Assembly (NCBI GenBank): GCA_002104935.1
Contig: MCGT01000050.1
Location: 62,001 to 126,000 of the forward strand
DNA: 64,000 nt
Source: Hesseltinella vesiculosa
Taxonomy: Eukaryota; Mucoromycota; Mucoromycetes; Mucorales; Cunninghamellaceae
Direction of reading: 5' to 3'
In this document: positions 22,668-33,355 of the stretch, in pieces
Position numbering within the stretch: the stretch's first letter is position 1
How the letters are laid out: each line of letters starts with the position of its first letter
Translations under genes and position numbers: made by a program
Notes under the pieces: model-generated
Databases searched by the model: none
Told to the model about the DNA's origin: nothing
The model's input: only the letters and a program-made list of their open reading frames with translations

Positions 22668-23023
22668 TCGTTTAATTCTCCTTCCCCTCCTGTTTATTTT
22701 TGATTGTCCTGATACCCAGATCTAGTACGAAAGAAAAAAAAATACCATCTCCACAAAGTCTCCTTTCAACGTGTTGTCCTCGAGAAAAAAAAATGTTGGA
22801 TTTAAAGTTTTAGTGCAAGGTGACGTGGATTGAAAGAGTTGAGGTCGTACCAAATTTCAAGCTTTGGGTGCATGGAGCACCATGAAAAAAAAAAAGAGGT
22901 GTGATGCTTTATTAAAAAAAAAAAAAGAGGGGCAGGACAGGGAGGAATCATGGTAAAGGAAAATGGCACAAATAAAAAAAAATAGGAGCAGGTGAAAAGA
23001 GGGAGAAAGGGTACTGGGATCGA
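22668..23023. other. Convergent 3' ends
   Basis: The stretch lies between two stop codons facing each other. It has several A runs and nothing gene-like. Confidence 0.5.
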
Positions 23024-24542
23024 TCAGTTGTAGGCCATGTACATGGAGCTGACACGTTTAAGGCTGGATAACTCAACTTGAGGAGGATGATCCGATACAG
23101 TTTGAGGAGCCTGCTGGCCAGGATATTGTTCGATACAGTGTCGAGGGAAGACACCCTTGGCACTACCACGGGTCAAGTTGATACCCTGACACCAACCATC
23201 GTCGTATTCGACCACCAATTCGACCTGGTCACCAAGTTGGATATCGATTTCATCACTGAGGGTGGGGGTGTAGGTAGCAACGACGGCATAAACACCCAAG
23301 GACCCGCCATTGGTTGCTGGAGCTGATGCGTTGTCCATGGGAACAGCGGCGGCGGCGGCAGTGTCCATGTGGGGCTGTGTGATGGGTTGCTGATAGTCCA
23401 TGTGTTGTTGGTCGTACATGGGCTGTTGTTGCTGTGCTTGATAGTGTTGCTCCATTGGAGGTGATTGCATAGGGGCCATAGCATAGGCTTCGGTCTTTTC
23501 CATGTTGTTGGTGGCAGGGTAGTATTCTTGAGGTTTGTAAGGGGCAGCGTCGGCCATGGGTGGAGACAGTGTGTGGGCCGAAGTCATGTTTGAATAGGGT
23601 GACATGTGGGCAGGTGGGGGGGATTGGAACATGTTGTTGGCATTGTTGTTGTAGGCGTTGGAGGCAGGAGGAGGGTTTTGGCTACCGAAGCCCATGGTAA
23701 AAGGATCGTCTTGCATGCGTTGAGCGCGAGCCGTGCGGCGGTTCTTGCGGCGGATCATCACAAACGCGGCCACAGCGCCGGCAATGGCTAGCGCAGCAAT
23801 GACTATCCCAGCCACTGCACCACTTGACACACCGCCGCTAGAGTTGGGGACAGCGCTGGCACTGCTGGAGGCGCTTGCACTAGCAGAGGCCGATGGGGTC
23901 AGCAGAAGCGAGGAGCTGGGGCCAAAGGGGGGCGCGCTAGTTGCGGTAGGGGCGGGCCCAACTGAGGAATGTGGAGGGGGAGGAGCGGCTGAAGAGGTAG
24001 GTTTTGGTGGAGGGCCGGAAGAGCTGGCCGGTGGTGGAGGAGGAGCATGGGATGTTTTTGGATCAGCAGACGTTACAGGATCTTTGGAAGTAGAAGTATC
24101 GTGAGGTTTCGTAGAATCGGTAGGAGGCGCATTGCTGAATGATTGGCCCAGGTTGATGATATGGTGTTCATCTAGATTATGATCATGGCCCATTCATCAT
24201 AAAAAAGAGGGGAGGGGGGGAAGGAACGCCAATGAGGTCACCATCAAAAGAGAGTTCAATGGGTAAAATGGGAGACACAGGGGGGTAATGGGAGAAGGCA
24301 AGGATAAAAAAGAGTGTCAAAAAAAAGAACAGGAGAAGAAAAGAAGAAAAAAAGGGGTGTGGAAAGAAAATGAGTCCCTGAGTTTCTTTTTCACGGTATT
24401 TTTTTTTTTTTGAAGTGGAGGAAGCCTTACTAGGATTGATTTGAGGTGGTTGCTGTTGAGACTGTTGCATGGAAGGATACCAAACATAACGAGCTTGAGC
24501 AGCTGGAACAATAGCCGCACCAAGAATTGCAAAAGTTGCCAT
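23024..24542 (-). CDS. Type I membrane protein with cytosolic SH3 domain
   Basis: Possibly a cell-surface sensor or polarity adaptor. Two exons (24542-24431 and 24171-23024; intron 259 nt, long for this window) give 419 residues. Exon 1 carries a signal peptide, MATFAILGAAIVPAAQA. A Ser/Pro/Thr-rich ectodomain (about 20-150) likely carries O-glycans. One TM helix follows (VAGIVIAALAIAGAVAAFVM, then RRKNRR). The cytosolic part is Gln/Asn/Pro-rich, and the end holds an SH3 domain: AVVATYTPTLSDEIDIQLGD, then DDGWCQGINLTRGSAKGVFP. The layout (signal peptide, Ser/Thr stalk, TM, SH3) resembles Fus1-type fungal proteins; Sho1 differs in having four TMs. Confidence 0.82.
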
Positions 24543-25082
24543 GATAAGAATAAATAAAAAAGAGAGGGAAGAGAGAGAGAGAGAGAGAGAGGGACGGCTC
24601 GTCGATCCAAGAACAAAAAAAGAAAGAAAGAGAGGCAAGTGCCAAAGGAGAGGATTGGGTTATTAAAAATAAAACGAGAGTGTTACTGTGTAAAAAAGCT
24701 TCTTGCTATATCAAAAGCCACTTGTTCAAAACAGACAAAAAAAAGTGGAGAAGAATAAAAATATATGCAAAAGGGGGAAATATAAATTCGATAAATCAAA
24801 AATAAATATGTCTAAAGAGGAGCCCAAGCCTAACACACGCAAAAAAAAAAAAAAGAAGAAGAAAAGAAAAGAGGAGGATAAAGAAAAGGAGGCAATCCCT
24901 CATTTACAGATTCGTGCTACCTGCTTTGGCGACGTGACACAAACATTATTACTTTTTTGCAATCCCAGTCCTACCAACACTCTTTTTTTTAATTTCTCTC
25001 TTGAACATCATCTTGCACCTCTGATAACCTTTTTTATTCTTTTTCTTTTCTTTTTCTTTTTCCAACTTGAAGCCTTTAGCTT

Positions 25083-25096
25083 GTTGCCATGGCAAC
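25083..25096. promoter_or_regulatory. Perfect RFX-type X-box palindrome
   Basis: GTTGCCATGGCAAC is a 14-bp perfect inverted repeat equal to the consensus bound by RFX/Crt1-family winged-helix factors. It lies about 540 bp upstream of the SH3 membrane gene on the minus strand. Which gene it serves is not shown by the sequence. Confidence 0.65.
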
Positions 25097-25574
25097 TGGC
25101 AACACCCTATTTTTTTTAAAAAAAAAAAAGATCGCCCAAAATCACTTACTGTTTCCCCAGAATTGGAAACTGTGCTAAAAAAAATCTGTAGAGTGGTTAT
25201 CTGGGTTGCTGCCATTCGCTGATGAAAAATTTCCCTCGATGCTCCAGCTCGCAGGGAAACTTTATTGTTCCCAAGCTTGAAAAAAAAAATGAAAAAATGC
25301 TAAAATACTCTCTGTGCCACCTCCGTGGTTACACACGTTTTCTGCAATAGCACTTTTGATCAAGTATAAAAACAAAAAGGATCTACCCTGCTTGAGTTTT
25401 TTTTTTCATGATCTGGGGATAGAAACTTTGGAAGGCTTCACGTTTTATTTTCAGGGAGCGATCCTCTTTTTACGATCTTCAAATCAGCCATCCGATTGGT
25501 CCTTCCCAAAAGGGAGTTGTTCCTCTGCTCCTTGTCATTTTGATGCATATCTGACTGTTTTATTCATATTAATC

Positions 25575-25751
25575 ATGGATGACGTCTTGGGGCCAGGATC
25601 AAGCAATGAAAAAAAAAAAAGGATCCTTGGGCCAATTGTTCTATTTTTATTTTTTGCCACGCTTTTATTTTTACTCCACTGTCCAGCCCGATCACCACTC
25701 CACACTAGCCTTGATTTGGAGGATGGCCAGATCTCCTTGGCACTCGATTGA
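25575..25751 (+). CDS. Possible 58-aa single-TM protein
   Basis: An uninterrupted frame from ATG: a short polar head with KKKR (about residues 13-16), a hydrophobic helix (ILGPIVLFLFFATLLFLLHC) and an acidic tail (LDLEDGQ). It follows CCAAT-type sequence (ATTGGT near 25496). It may be a real small membrane protein or chance. No homologue is known to me. Confidence 0.25.
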   Translation: MDDVLGPGSSNEKKKRILGPIVLFLFFATLLFLLHCPARSPLHTSLDLEDGQISLALD

Positions 25752-26512
25752 TGAGACAATGCTGATCCTTGGAACGTAACTGGAACACCCGTCACTTGGC
25801 TGGCAGAGAGATCACGGGTCACTGCCATGCCTTTTTTGCCTCTGCTCATGGGCGTTGACCTGTTCTCAACCACTTTATGTAGACCCTCAGCTTACTCTTT
25901 ACCGCCAAACAGGTAGCAACCTCAGCCAATTTTCATTTCGCGCTATAATTTCTCGGAGTTCTGCGGTGATCCTGCCCTCTGCCATCACCAAACCGATGCC
26001 AATCGCTCCTGCTTGGCTGCTTTGTCCCCTCTTTCTATCTTTTTGTTTATTGTTTCTGAAAGTGTGTCTTGGGGAATCAAACGATGTCGGAATGTGAATT
26101 ATGTCGGTCATGTTTTTTTTTGTCGTTCTGAAAGAAAAGGCTGATGGCATACAGCGCCTTTGAACTGGCAGATCAATGTGAAATTTTGCTTGGACGCATA
26201 AAAAGCTGGACTATGGTGAGGCTATAAAAATCAAGTCGATCGGGGGAGGATGTTCAGTCCATTGTTCATCCTCTTGATTTTGATGCTCCGAACCCCCAGC
26301 CAAAAAGCAACCGTCCTCCAAGCGCTCAGGTCAAAACTCTGTACCAACTCATCGAAAATCGGCTCACCCCAAATTTTGCAAACGGGCACAAAATTGTGAA
26401 AAATAACCGTGGTTAAAAGAACAGATCTCCTGAACATCGTGACGAAGCGTAAGAGCTCTCAACATTTGGTACTGCTAAAAGGCTGGCGCATGCGCTGCGC
26501 CAAATCGATTCT

Positions 26513-26876
26513 CTACGATGGACCATACAGTAAAATGACGCTGATCAGCACCTGATAGCCGGTGGCCATGATAAATCTCAGGACACACACCATGGCGAAA
26601 AAGGCGATACAGAATGTAAACATGAAAAACAATCTGGAATACGGCCAGACGATCTTGTTAACGCCATGGTCCAATTCATGACTGAAACGAGAACAGGCGC
26701 TAGTCTACGATGAACTATTTGACTGCCACCAATGAGAAGAAAAAAACAGGCCCCTCTGCCACGGCAATTATCCAGAAATCACCTTACTGACAGCAGCTCA
26801 CTGAAAGCTTCAAAAAGAAAACAAAATGGCCATTCACAGGGAGACGGAATGGCGCCCGATGGTTATTTTTAATCAT
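26513..26876 (-). CDS. Possible small two-exon membrane protein
   Basis: Exon 1 (26876-26788) begins MIKNNHRAPFRLP. A canonical donor, GTAAGG, and an acceptor, TTTCAG, join it in phase to exon 2 (26681-26513), which encodes HELDHGVNKIVWPYSRL then a long hydrophobic stretch (FFMFTFCIAFFAMVCVL, MATGYQVLISVILLYG) and a TAG stop. The product would be 85 residues with two or three TM segments. It is read away from the RBM42 gene, 46 bp apart, so the two would share a promoter. In-phase splicing and coding-like sequence favour a gene; no family was recognised. Confidence 0.42.
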
Positions 26877-26922
26877 CGTTTTTTTTCTTTTTTTGATCTT
26901 TTTTTTCTTCTCCAACAAAACC

Positions 26923-27856
26923 ATGGATCCAAATCAATATGCCAATGGCTATGCCTATAATGATCCACAGCAACCACAGCAGCAGCAGCAATATGATTAC
27001 AACTATGGCTATGGTTATGATTATAGTCAGCAAGGCTACGAGGGCCACGATTACTCACAATCTCAATACCAAGGAGATCAGTATTATTATGACGAACAAG
27101 GCAACTACTATGACCCAGCAACCTATGCTGGCGCCGATCCCTCATCATCATCTGCAGCTTACTACAACCATCCAGCAGCCTCGACACCATCTGCATCAAA
27201 AAACAAGTCTATACCATCGGATGACGCTGCTGCTTCTCCACAACCTCGCATGGATGGTTTGACGTCGGCCCAGCGCAAGAAGATTGCTTACTATCAGTAT
27301 CATGGCGAAGCCATTCCTCACCACTCGACTTCTGGTTACACCCGAGAAGATGCCCTTGGCTTACCACCTGCATCCCCATCGACGGCTGGTGGCAAAATGG
27401 CCAGCAAGAAAAAGGACAAGGCCACGCTGGTGCGTCAAGCTGCCGGTGAAACGTGGGAGGATAGTTCCCTGGGTGACTGGGACCAAAATGACTTTCGTCT
27501 CTTTGCTGGTGATCTGGGCAACGAAGTGACCGATGAGATCCTGTACAATGCCTTTGCAAAGTACCCAAGCATCCAGAAAACGCGTGTGGTCCGTGACAAG
27601 CGCTCCGGAAAGTCCAAGGGCTTTGGCTTCATCAGTTTCAAGAACGCTGACGACTTTGTCAAGGCCTGGCGTGAAATGAATGGTAGGGCTTTGGCTTCCC
27701 TTTCGTCATTTAACTTCCTTTTTTTTTTCTGTTGGCATAGGCAAGTATGTTGGTAACCGGCCTGTCAAACTGCGCAAAAGCACCTGGAAGGATCGGAACA
27801 TGGAGACCAAAATGAAAAAGGAAAAGGACCGGACGCCCTATACCAAACGACGATAG
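26923..27856 (+). CDS. RBM42: RBM42-like RRM protein
   Basis: RBM42 binds RNA and is a component of the U4/U6.U5 tri-snRNP in animals. Two exons (26923-27682, 27741-27856) give 291 residues. The N-terminus is a Tyr/Gln/Ser-rich low-complexity region (to about 110). A linker with ETWEDSSLGDW leads into the C-terminal RRM: FRLFAGDLGNEVTDEILYNA (RNP2), VVRDKRSGKSKGFGFISF (RNP1), and after the intron GKYVGNRPVKLRKS. The region around RNP2 and the KYVGNRP end are diagnostic for RBM42. The tail is basic (TPYTKRR). Confidence 0.92.
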
Positions 27857-28822
27857 ACACGAATGGAGCCCACAGCTCCAGTTTTTATTTTTAGTATTAT
27901 TATTTATTCACTGTGCATTAGAATGACATTAAAGCTTTTTGGTACAGGCCAGTCGACTTGCACTTGAATCTATGCTGTGTTCGAATCAATCTTCGTTTCC
28001 AATCTGATAAGAAGAGAAAAAAGTGAGAGCCAAAAACCTGATGCGACTCTCAATCAACCTATGCGGTATGTATTAGCCAGTTTTTGCAAGACCATTAGAA
28101 TACTGGGCATGGGCTCTTTTGCGAGCGCTTTTCCACATTGGCCTTGGACTTTTTTTTTTGAAAAAAAATACACCTTCTTAGATACGGTCCTGATTCCACC
28201 CCTATCTTGATCAACTTGCTTATCAAATGAAATACTGTACCGCGTATAAATTCGAGCAGAATCATCCTTTGGACATTCCTGTTAGGTGATCAGAGCAGAG
28301 CATTCGTTTTTACTTGGCGACAGCACCCATAATTTATGCACGAGAGGACATGAATATACGATCCACAGGCAGAAACACATTAGGCTATGTTCTTGTCGTT
28401 GGTACCGGCCAAGGAGACATATAACATCAAAAAAGACAGAGGGCCAGACAGTGGTAAAAAGGAAGCGCCAAAAATGGTGATGGCTTCGTAACCGCGCACT
28501 ATGTTTCAGTTTACTGAGCCTTGCCTTCTGTTAGACATTTTGCCCTTTTCTGCCTTGCCCTGCCCATGGAAAAAGTCTCCAGGTTCATCTAGACATTCTC
28601 CTCTGCTCCTTTTACTGTTCTGGAAGTCATGAACAAGAGAACCCAACAAAAGAAAGATCTTTGGATGAGTTTCACCACCTGACAGGGGCAAAGATTGTCA
28701 AGCGCTTTGAACGACATGTCACACAAGTCAAACCGTGCATAGAGAGGGAAGACGGAAACCTTAAAACCGAGGGAACACACGATTTCAAGTTGGGCAAAGC
28801 GAAAAAATAAAGAGTTTATTTT
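27857..28822. other. Convergent intergenic region
   Basis: It lies between the RBM42 and TM2-protein stops. The RBM42 3' untranslated region contains ACATTAAAG. No gene or repeat was seen in the rest. Confidence 0.5.
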
Positions 28823-29347
28823 TTAGTGGAGAATGCAGCCATTGTGGTCGGGGAGGACGTCCAAGATGATAAGACACATATCGACAATCCAGAGCACACC
28901 AAACAGACCACCAGTAAGAAGCTTCACCAAACCCACGCCAAAGTAGGAGAGGTAGAATCGGTCCACACCTAGGAGAAAAAGCTGTGAGTGTCACAAAGAA
29001 ATTGGGCGCCAAGCACATTTTTTTTTCTTACCGAAAGGACCGAGGAAGATGGAAAGCAACACGGCGATAAACCAGCTACGGTCAGAGACACATTCTTGGA
29101 ACAAGTCATCCGAGCCTTCTTCAGGCAAAGCAGGATGAGCGTTCTTGTGAGTGGCAAAGTGGTAGCTCAAGGTAAGCACAGCTGTCACGGCCAAGACGGT
29201 CACCCAGCCAATGAACACACGGAAACGGTGAGTATGGAGCTTGCTCTTGAAGTGTTGCCATTTTTGTTGGCAGGTTTGAGGTTCCACTTGAGTGTGCAAC
29301 AAGGGTTGCTCTTCATCGCGAGTGACAGATCCGTATTCAGTAGACAT
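28823..29347 (-). CDS. TM2-domain membrane protein
   Basis: Two exons (29347-29032, 28968-28823) give 153 residues. An N-terminal cytosolic part of about 45 residues (with acidic-dileucine-like EEQPLL) is followed by one TM helix (VFIGWVTVLAVTAVLTLSY). The C-terminal TM2 domain reads WFIAVLLSIFLGPFGVDRFY, then GVGLVKLLTGGLFGVLWIVD, with the expected G-x-x-G-x-D-R-F-Y turn between its two helices. The intron cuts exactly in that turn (G|VDRFY). TM2 proteins are widespread; the function is unclear. Confidence 0.88.
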
Positions 29348-30000
29348 TCTTGCTGGCTAGTTCAAAAAAAAAAAAAGGAAAAAAGAGGGAAAAAAGGACG
29401 GTGGGATTTCCTTTGCAATGATGTCGATTTTTTGCCTCACGTGTGCAACGTTTCACATCGGGTGCAAACTGTGTACAACTCTTTTTTCTTCTTTGATGCA
29501 TTTTTTTCAAGCATGGCCAGACAAGTCCATTTTGTCACACTTTCCCGACCAGCCAACTAGGTTATTTTTTTTTTTTTTTTGATCGGCCATGAAGCAACTC
29601 GTCAGCGGACAGGAAAAAAGACGCCTCCTGACTAGTTTTGGCCAGCTTGTCAAAGCACTGTGTCACTTTTTCAATAAACAGTTTCATTCGATAGGCAGTA
29701 AAAAAAAATAGAATCACGAAATTTTAAAATGCCTTGCACTTGCAGCATGCACGCCTGAAACGCTCCCCTTTTCTACCGAAAAATCACATGCGCCTCTCTT
29801 TCTCTCGGAGTTGCCACCGATTAATTTTTCAGGAACCACTTTTTTCTCTTCTTTCTCTTCCTCCATCTTCAAACTTGATTGTGGTAATGACCATTTCTAT
29901 AACATTTCATAACTGTTCGAATCGTAGACCACTCAACTTTAATTTATTTATTTTTACACGTATTACCAGCACTTGCCCATTGTTGACGGAGAGTTAAAAA
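29348..30000. other. Divergent promoter region
   Basis: It lies between the TM2 gene and the MIT-like gene. A/T-rich; no gene was seen. Confidence 0.5.
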
Positions 30001-30981
30001 ATGTCAAGCCTTGTCTCCAATGTGCTCTCACAAACCCCCATTGTGGGCCAGGTGTTCAGCAAAACCGTTCCAAAGCCTAGCACCACTTTCTTGACACCTC
30101 CTCCTCCCTACGAAAAAGCAGTAACCCTTCCAACTTCGTCCAAAATCGGCCAGTTGTCGGATTATATGTGGCGTCAAGGCTCATCTATCATCTTACCCGA
30201 CGCCAACAACCAAGCAGTTGCCACCATTGACAAGAAACATGTCGAAAATGTCCTGACCTTGATCCATATGGCCTCAGAAATGGACCAAGCTGGCCAGCAC
30301 CAAATGGCAAAAGACCTTTATATCATGGGCATCGACCGCATGCTGTCATCCTTGCCTTGTAAGCACGTCTCCCTACATTTCACCCTCTCCCCTTTGCTTT
30401 CTCCCTGCGTCGAAAGTTGGTTTTTTGCCTCATGTCGCTTTTTTCCACAGTGGAATCTGACCCTCGATTGAAATTGGCTCTGGAATTCCGTCTGGCTCAA
30501 TACAAAGAAAAGGCAAACTTGGACCTGGATCAAAATTTTGAAGAAACCATGATGGCCATTGCCAACTGTGAAGAGATCACTGATGATGATGCCCAGGCCA
30601 AATCCTTCAAATCCCGTTTGTCTGACATGGTTGCTTCTGTGACAACCTATGGCATTGATGTGCTCAAAAAGACGCCCATTCCTGGTAAGCCTCGCTCCCG
30701 TCTCGTGCTTTTCGTCTTTGTCATCAAAAACATAGCAATTTATTTATTTTTTTTCCATAGGTGCTGTGTCGTACTCGGTGTCATTTGCCTTTGCAAGCTT
30801 GGAATCGGTCGATGCTACTCTCCATCTACGTGAACGCACCTGGAACCTGGCCGTGCAAAGTGTGGCCAAAGCAATGGAAATGGACAGACAATACCAAATC
30901 CACCGCATGGTTCTGGACAAGGTTTTGTTGACCTGTAATGCCCTGTTACAAGCTGCACACCAACAACAGCAAAATCATTAA
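30001..30981 (+). CDS. MIT-domain-like protein
   Basis: Three exons (30001-30358, 30451-30684, 30761-30981) give 270 residues. After a Pro/Thr-rich N-terminus, residues about 75-145 look like a three-helix MIT domain: HVENVLTLIHMASEMDQAGQ, MAKDLYIMGIDRMLSSLP, DPRLKLALEFRLAQYKEKA. MIT domains bind ESCRT-III tails or are found in endosomal and midbody proteins. The C-terminal half is helical (SFAFASLESVDATLHLRERT) and unrecognised; it ends Gln-rich. Partner and exact role are unknown. Confidence 0.65.
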
Positions 30982-31300
30982 TTTGAGCCAATGATTTCAA
31001 GAATTTTGCACGTGAATTGCCTGCATTTTTCCCATCCCAACTTTTTTTTTTTTTTTTGTCCTCAACGCATCCAACGATATCCCCAAAACATATATCCTAT
31101 TACTCATGCATTAAAAAAAGAACTCTTGAGTTTTATTTTGTTTCAACAGTTCTGCCATTTCATGCGAAAATGCAAGTAACAAAAAAGGCTGCATGAAAAC
31201 GCAAAGGAGACCAAGGAATGTGTGAGTTTTCAAGAGCAGCTTTTGGCTCGCCTCAGTTTGGCGTTCTTTTTTTTTTCCTTCCCTTTTTGAAAACAACAAA
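30982..31300. other. Intergenic
   Basis: Poly-T and A runs between two genes read in the same direction. Nothing else was seen. Confidence 0.5.
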
Positions 31301-32879
31301 ATGGATGACCTTTACCAGTATACATCAAATGCTCTCAATGACAACAATCAACAAGAACAAGATGATCCGTTAATCAAAGCCTTTAGCAATTTTGGCACTA
31401 TGGGCTGGGGCCGATGGCATTCGCTCGTCGACACTGTGAAAAAGCAGGTAAAGCTGCCCTTTGCTTTTATTCGCTTGACACAGTCCATGCTCACCTAACA
31501 ACTGCTCTTTGTACGTATTTATTGATAGGGGGAAGCATTTGTCGATGTGACCAAGAAAGATTTGCAGGAATTTGCCAGTGTGCTTCGAGATGACGGCACA
31601 GACATTGCTGAGCATCTCTCTCAGTCCACGACTTCAGAAAAAACAGTGACCACACAGCAAGATGGCCAGCTGGCAGACAGCAGCAACTCTTCCACCACTT
31701 CATTTGCTGCGCTTCGTGATGGCCTCGATAAGATTAACCCATTCAACCTGACATCGCTACGTGATGGCTTAACGGACACCCTCTCGCAGCTACCTTCGCA
31801 AATCTCTTCCACCGTGAAACTACCCGACAATATCAAACTGGGCGAGCTGCAGCGCGAGCTCGATCAAGGCACAAAGTTTGCTGAACAATACCTACAATCC
31901 TTTGGCAGCGAAGTTCTGCATGCTTTGCAGCGCACTGTCACTGTCCTGGACCCAGAGGACGACAGCAGCCGATCACCCGAAACCACAGTATCAAAAGCAT
32001 CGTCAAGGATATTGTATGTGTTTCGTCGTCATCTGCACCGCTGGTCTTTGTACTAATCTCATTTGTCTCCCTTTTCTAATAGCGCCACACGAAAAGAAGC
32101 CTTGCAAGCCAAGATGCAATCCGATCCCAATAATTTCTTGCTCGACCCTCGCGATGGATTATCAGAAAGTGAACAAAGCGTGTTTGATACATTTGTTGTC
32201 GGCTTCCATATCAATGAATACACCGACGAAATTGCTCGCTTACTGGACGCCAATCCCGACTTGCGTCAAACGATGGATGACCTTGGTAAGAACGAGGGGA
32301 AAAAAAACCTCTCAGATCCATGATGATTGGGTAGCTTACTAACCATGGCCACCTATCTGCTTTTTTTTTTTTTAGTACCTGTGCAAGTTGACTATACTCA
32401 CTTTTGGCAACGCTACTTTTACCATACCTGGAAGATCGATCAAGAAGAACAGCGACGCCAGATGATTGTCAAAGGTACATCACTTTTCCCGTGTTCCATC
32501 GTTGGATTGGTGAGATACAACGATGCTCATCTCCTTCTCTTGTTTCTCTGCTTCAGGGGCTGACCATGACGACGATGATTTCAAGTGGGATTCGGACGAC
32601 GAAGACTTGGTGGCAGATGCTTCCTCGCCCTTGGAACCCTCGTCTTCCGCACTCCATGTGACCACCGACAAAGGAAAGCAACCTGACGTTCATCAAGAAG
32701 ATGCTAGCCATGATACCAACAAATCCGACACTGACTATAGCAACATCTCTGGCCCTCCCTCTACAGAAGCCAGCCTCGTCTCACCTCCGCTGAAATCCCA
32801 AAATGATGCTGAAGACTGGGTCAAGCCCAAAGCCGACCACCCCGAGAACAACGATGATAGCGATAGTGATTGGGAATGA
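31301..32879 (+). CDS. BSD-domain protein
   Basis: Five exons (31301-31447, 31529-32013, 32083-32285, 32376-32474, 32557-32879) give 418 residues. The N-terminus (GWGRWHSLVDTVKKQGEAFVDVTKKDLQEF) is typical of fungal and plant BSD proteins of the SYAP1 group. A BSD domain lies about 235-310, with the family's FW pair in VDYTHFWQRYFYH. The C-terminal 100 residues are acidic and Ser-rich, ending DWE. Regulation is not visible. Confidence 0.82.
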
Positions 32880-33355
32880 ATGAGTAAATCACACCTATTT
32901 TTTTTTTTTTTGCGTCCTTTTGCGGTGACCTAGCCTTTGACTCCTATGGATAAGATTCGCAGTTCTGGTACGAGTGAAGAAAGGAATTGCTGCCAAAGTT
33001 TGAGAATAACACCAGGTCCAGAGTTCCGAAGCTGTACATGAAGAAACGGATCCATATTAAAGGCTATATACATGTATCATGACAGCCATTCCTGTCAAAC
33101 CCCATAAAACGAGGTTGCAGCTGGAGGCGCCGCCTATGATCGGATGATCAAATGTAATCGGACATGTAATTCACCTCAGCTACCATGTCTCCCTCCCTCC
33201 TTTCCTTTCCTCCATCTTCCTGTTGCCTGTCAACAGCGCAACCTCAGCCGAGAGTCGGAATGTATTGATCGTGAACAAGGAAGGTGAGGAAAATATAGAA
33301 TTAAGCATGTTGCCATTTGTAAATTATTGAGGGTAAAAAGAACCAAGGTAGAATG
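32880..33355. other. Convergent intergenic region
   Basis: It lies between the BSD-gene stop and the mevalonate kinase stop. No gene, RNA or repeat was recognised. Confidence 0.5.

Larger units (their letters stand above)
24543..26512. other. Long intergenic stretch with regulatory sites
   Basis: About 2 kb. It has a GA run near 24568-24590 in the leader of the SH3 gene, an X-box at 25083, a CRE-like GATGACGTC at 25578, and one short membrane-type open frame at 25575. No other gene was seen on either strand. Confidence 0.5.

Noticed and set aside
25535..25873. A 112-codon minus-strand frame
   Set aside because: It has no motif and overlaps the more protein-like plus-strand frame at 25575.
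28286..28780. Short frames on both strands between RBM42 and the TM2 gene
   Set aside because: No motif, no splice continuation and no coding-like composition.
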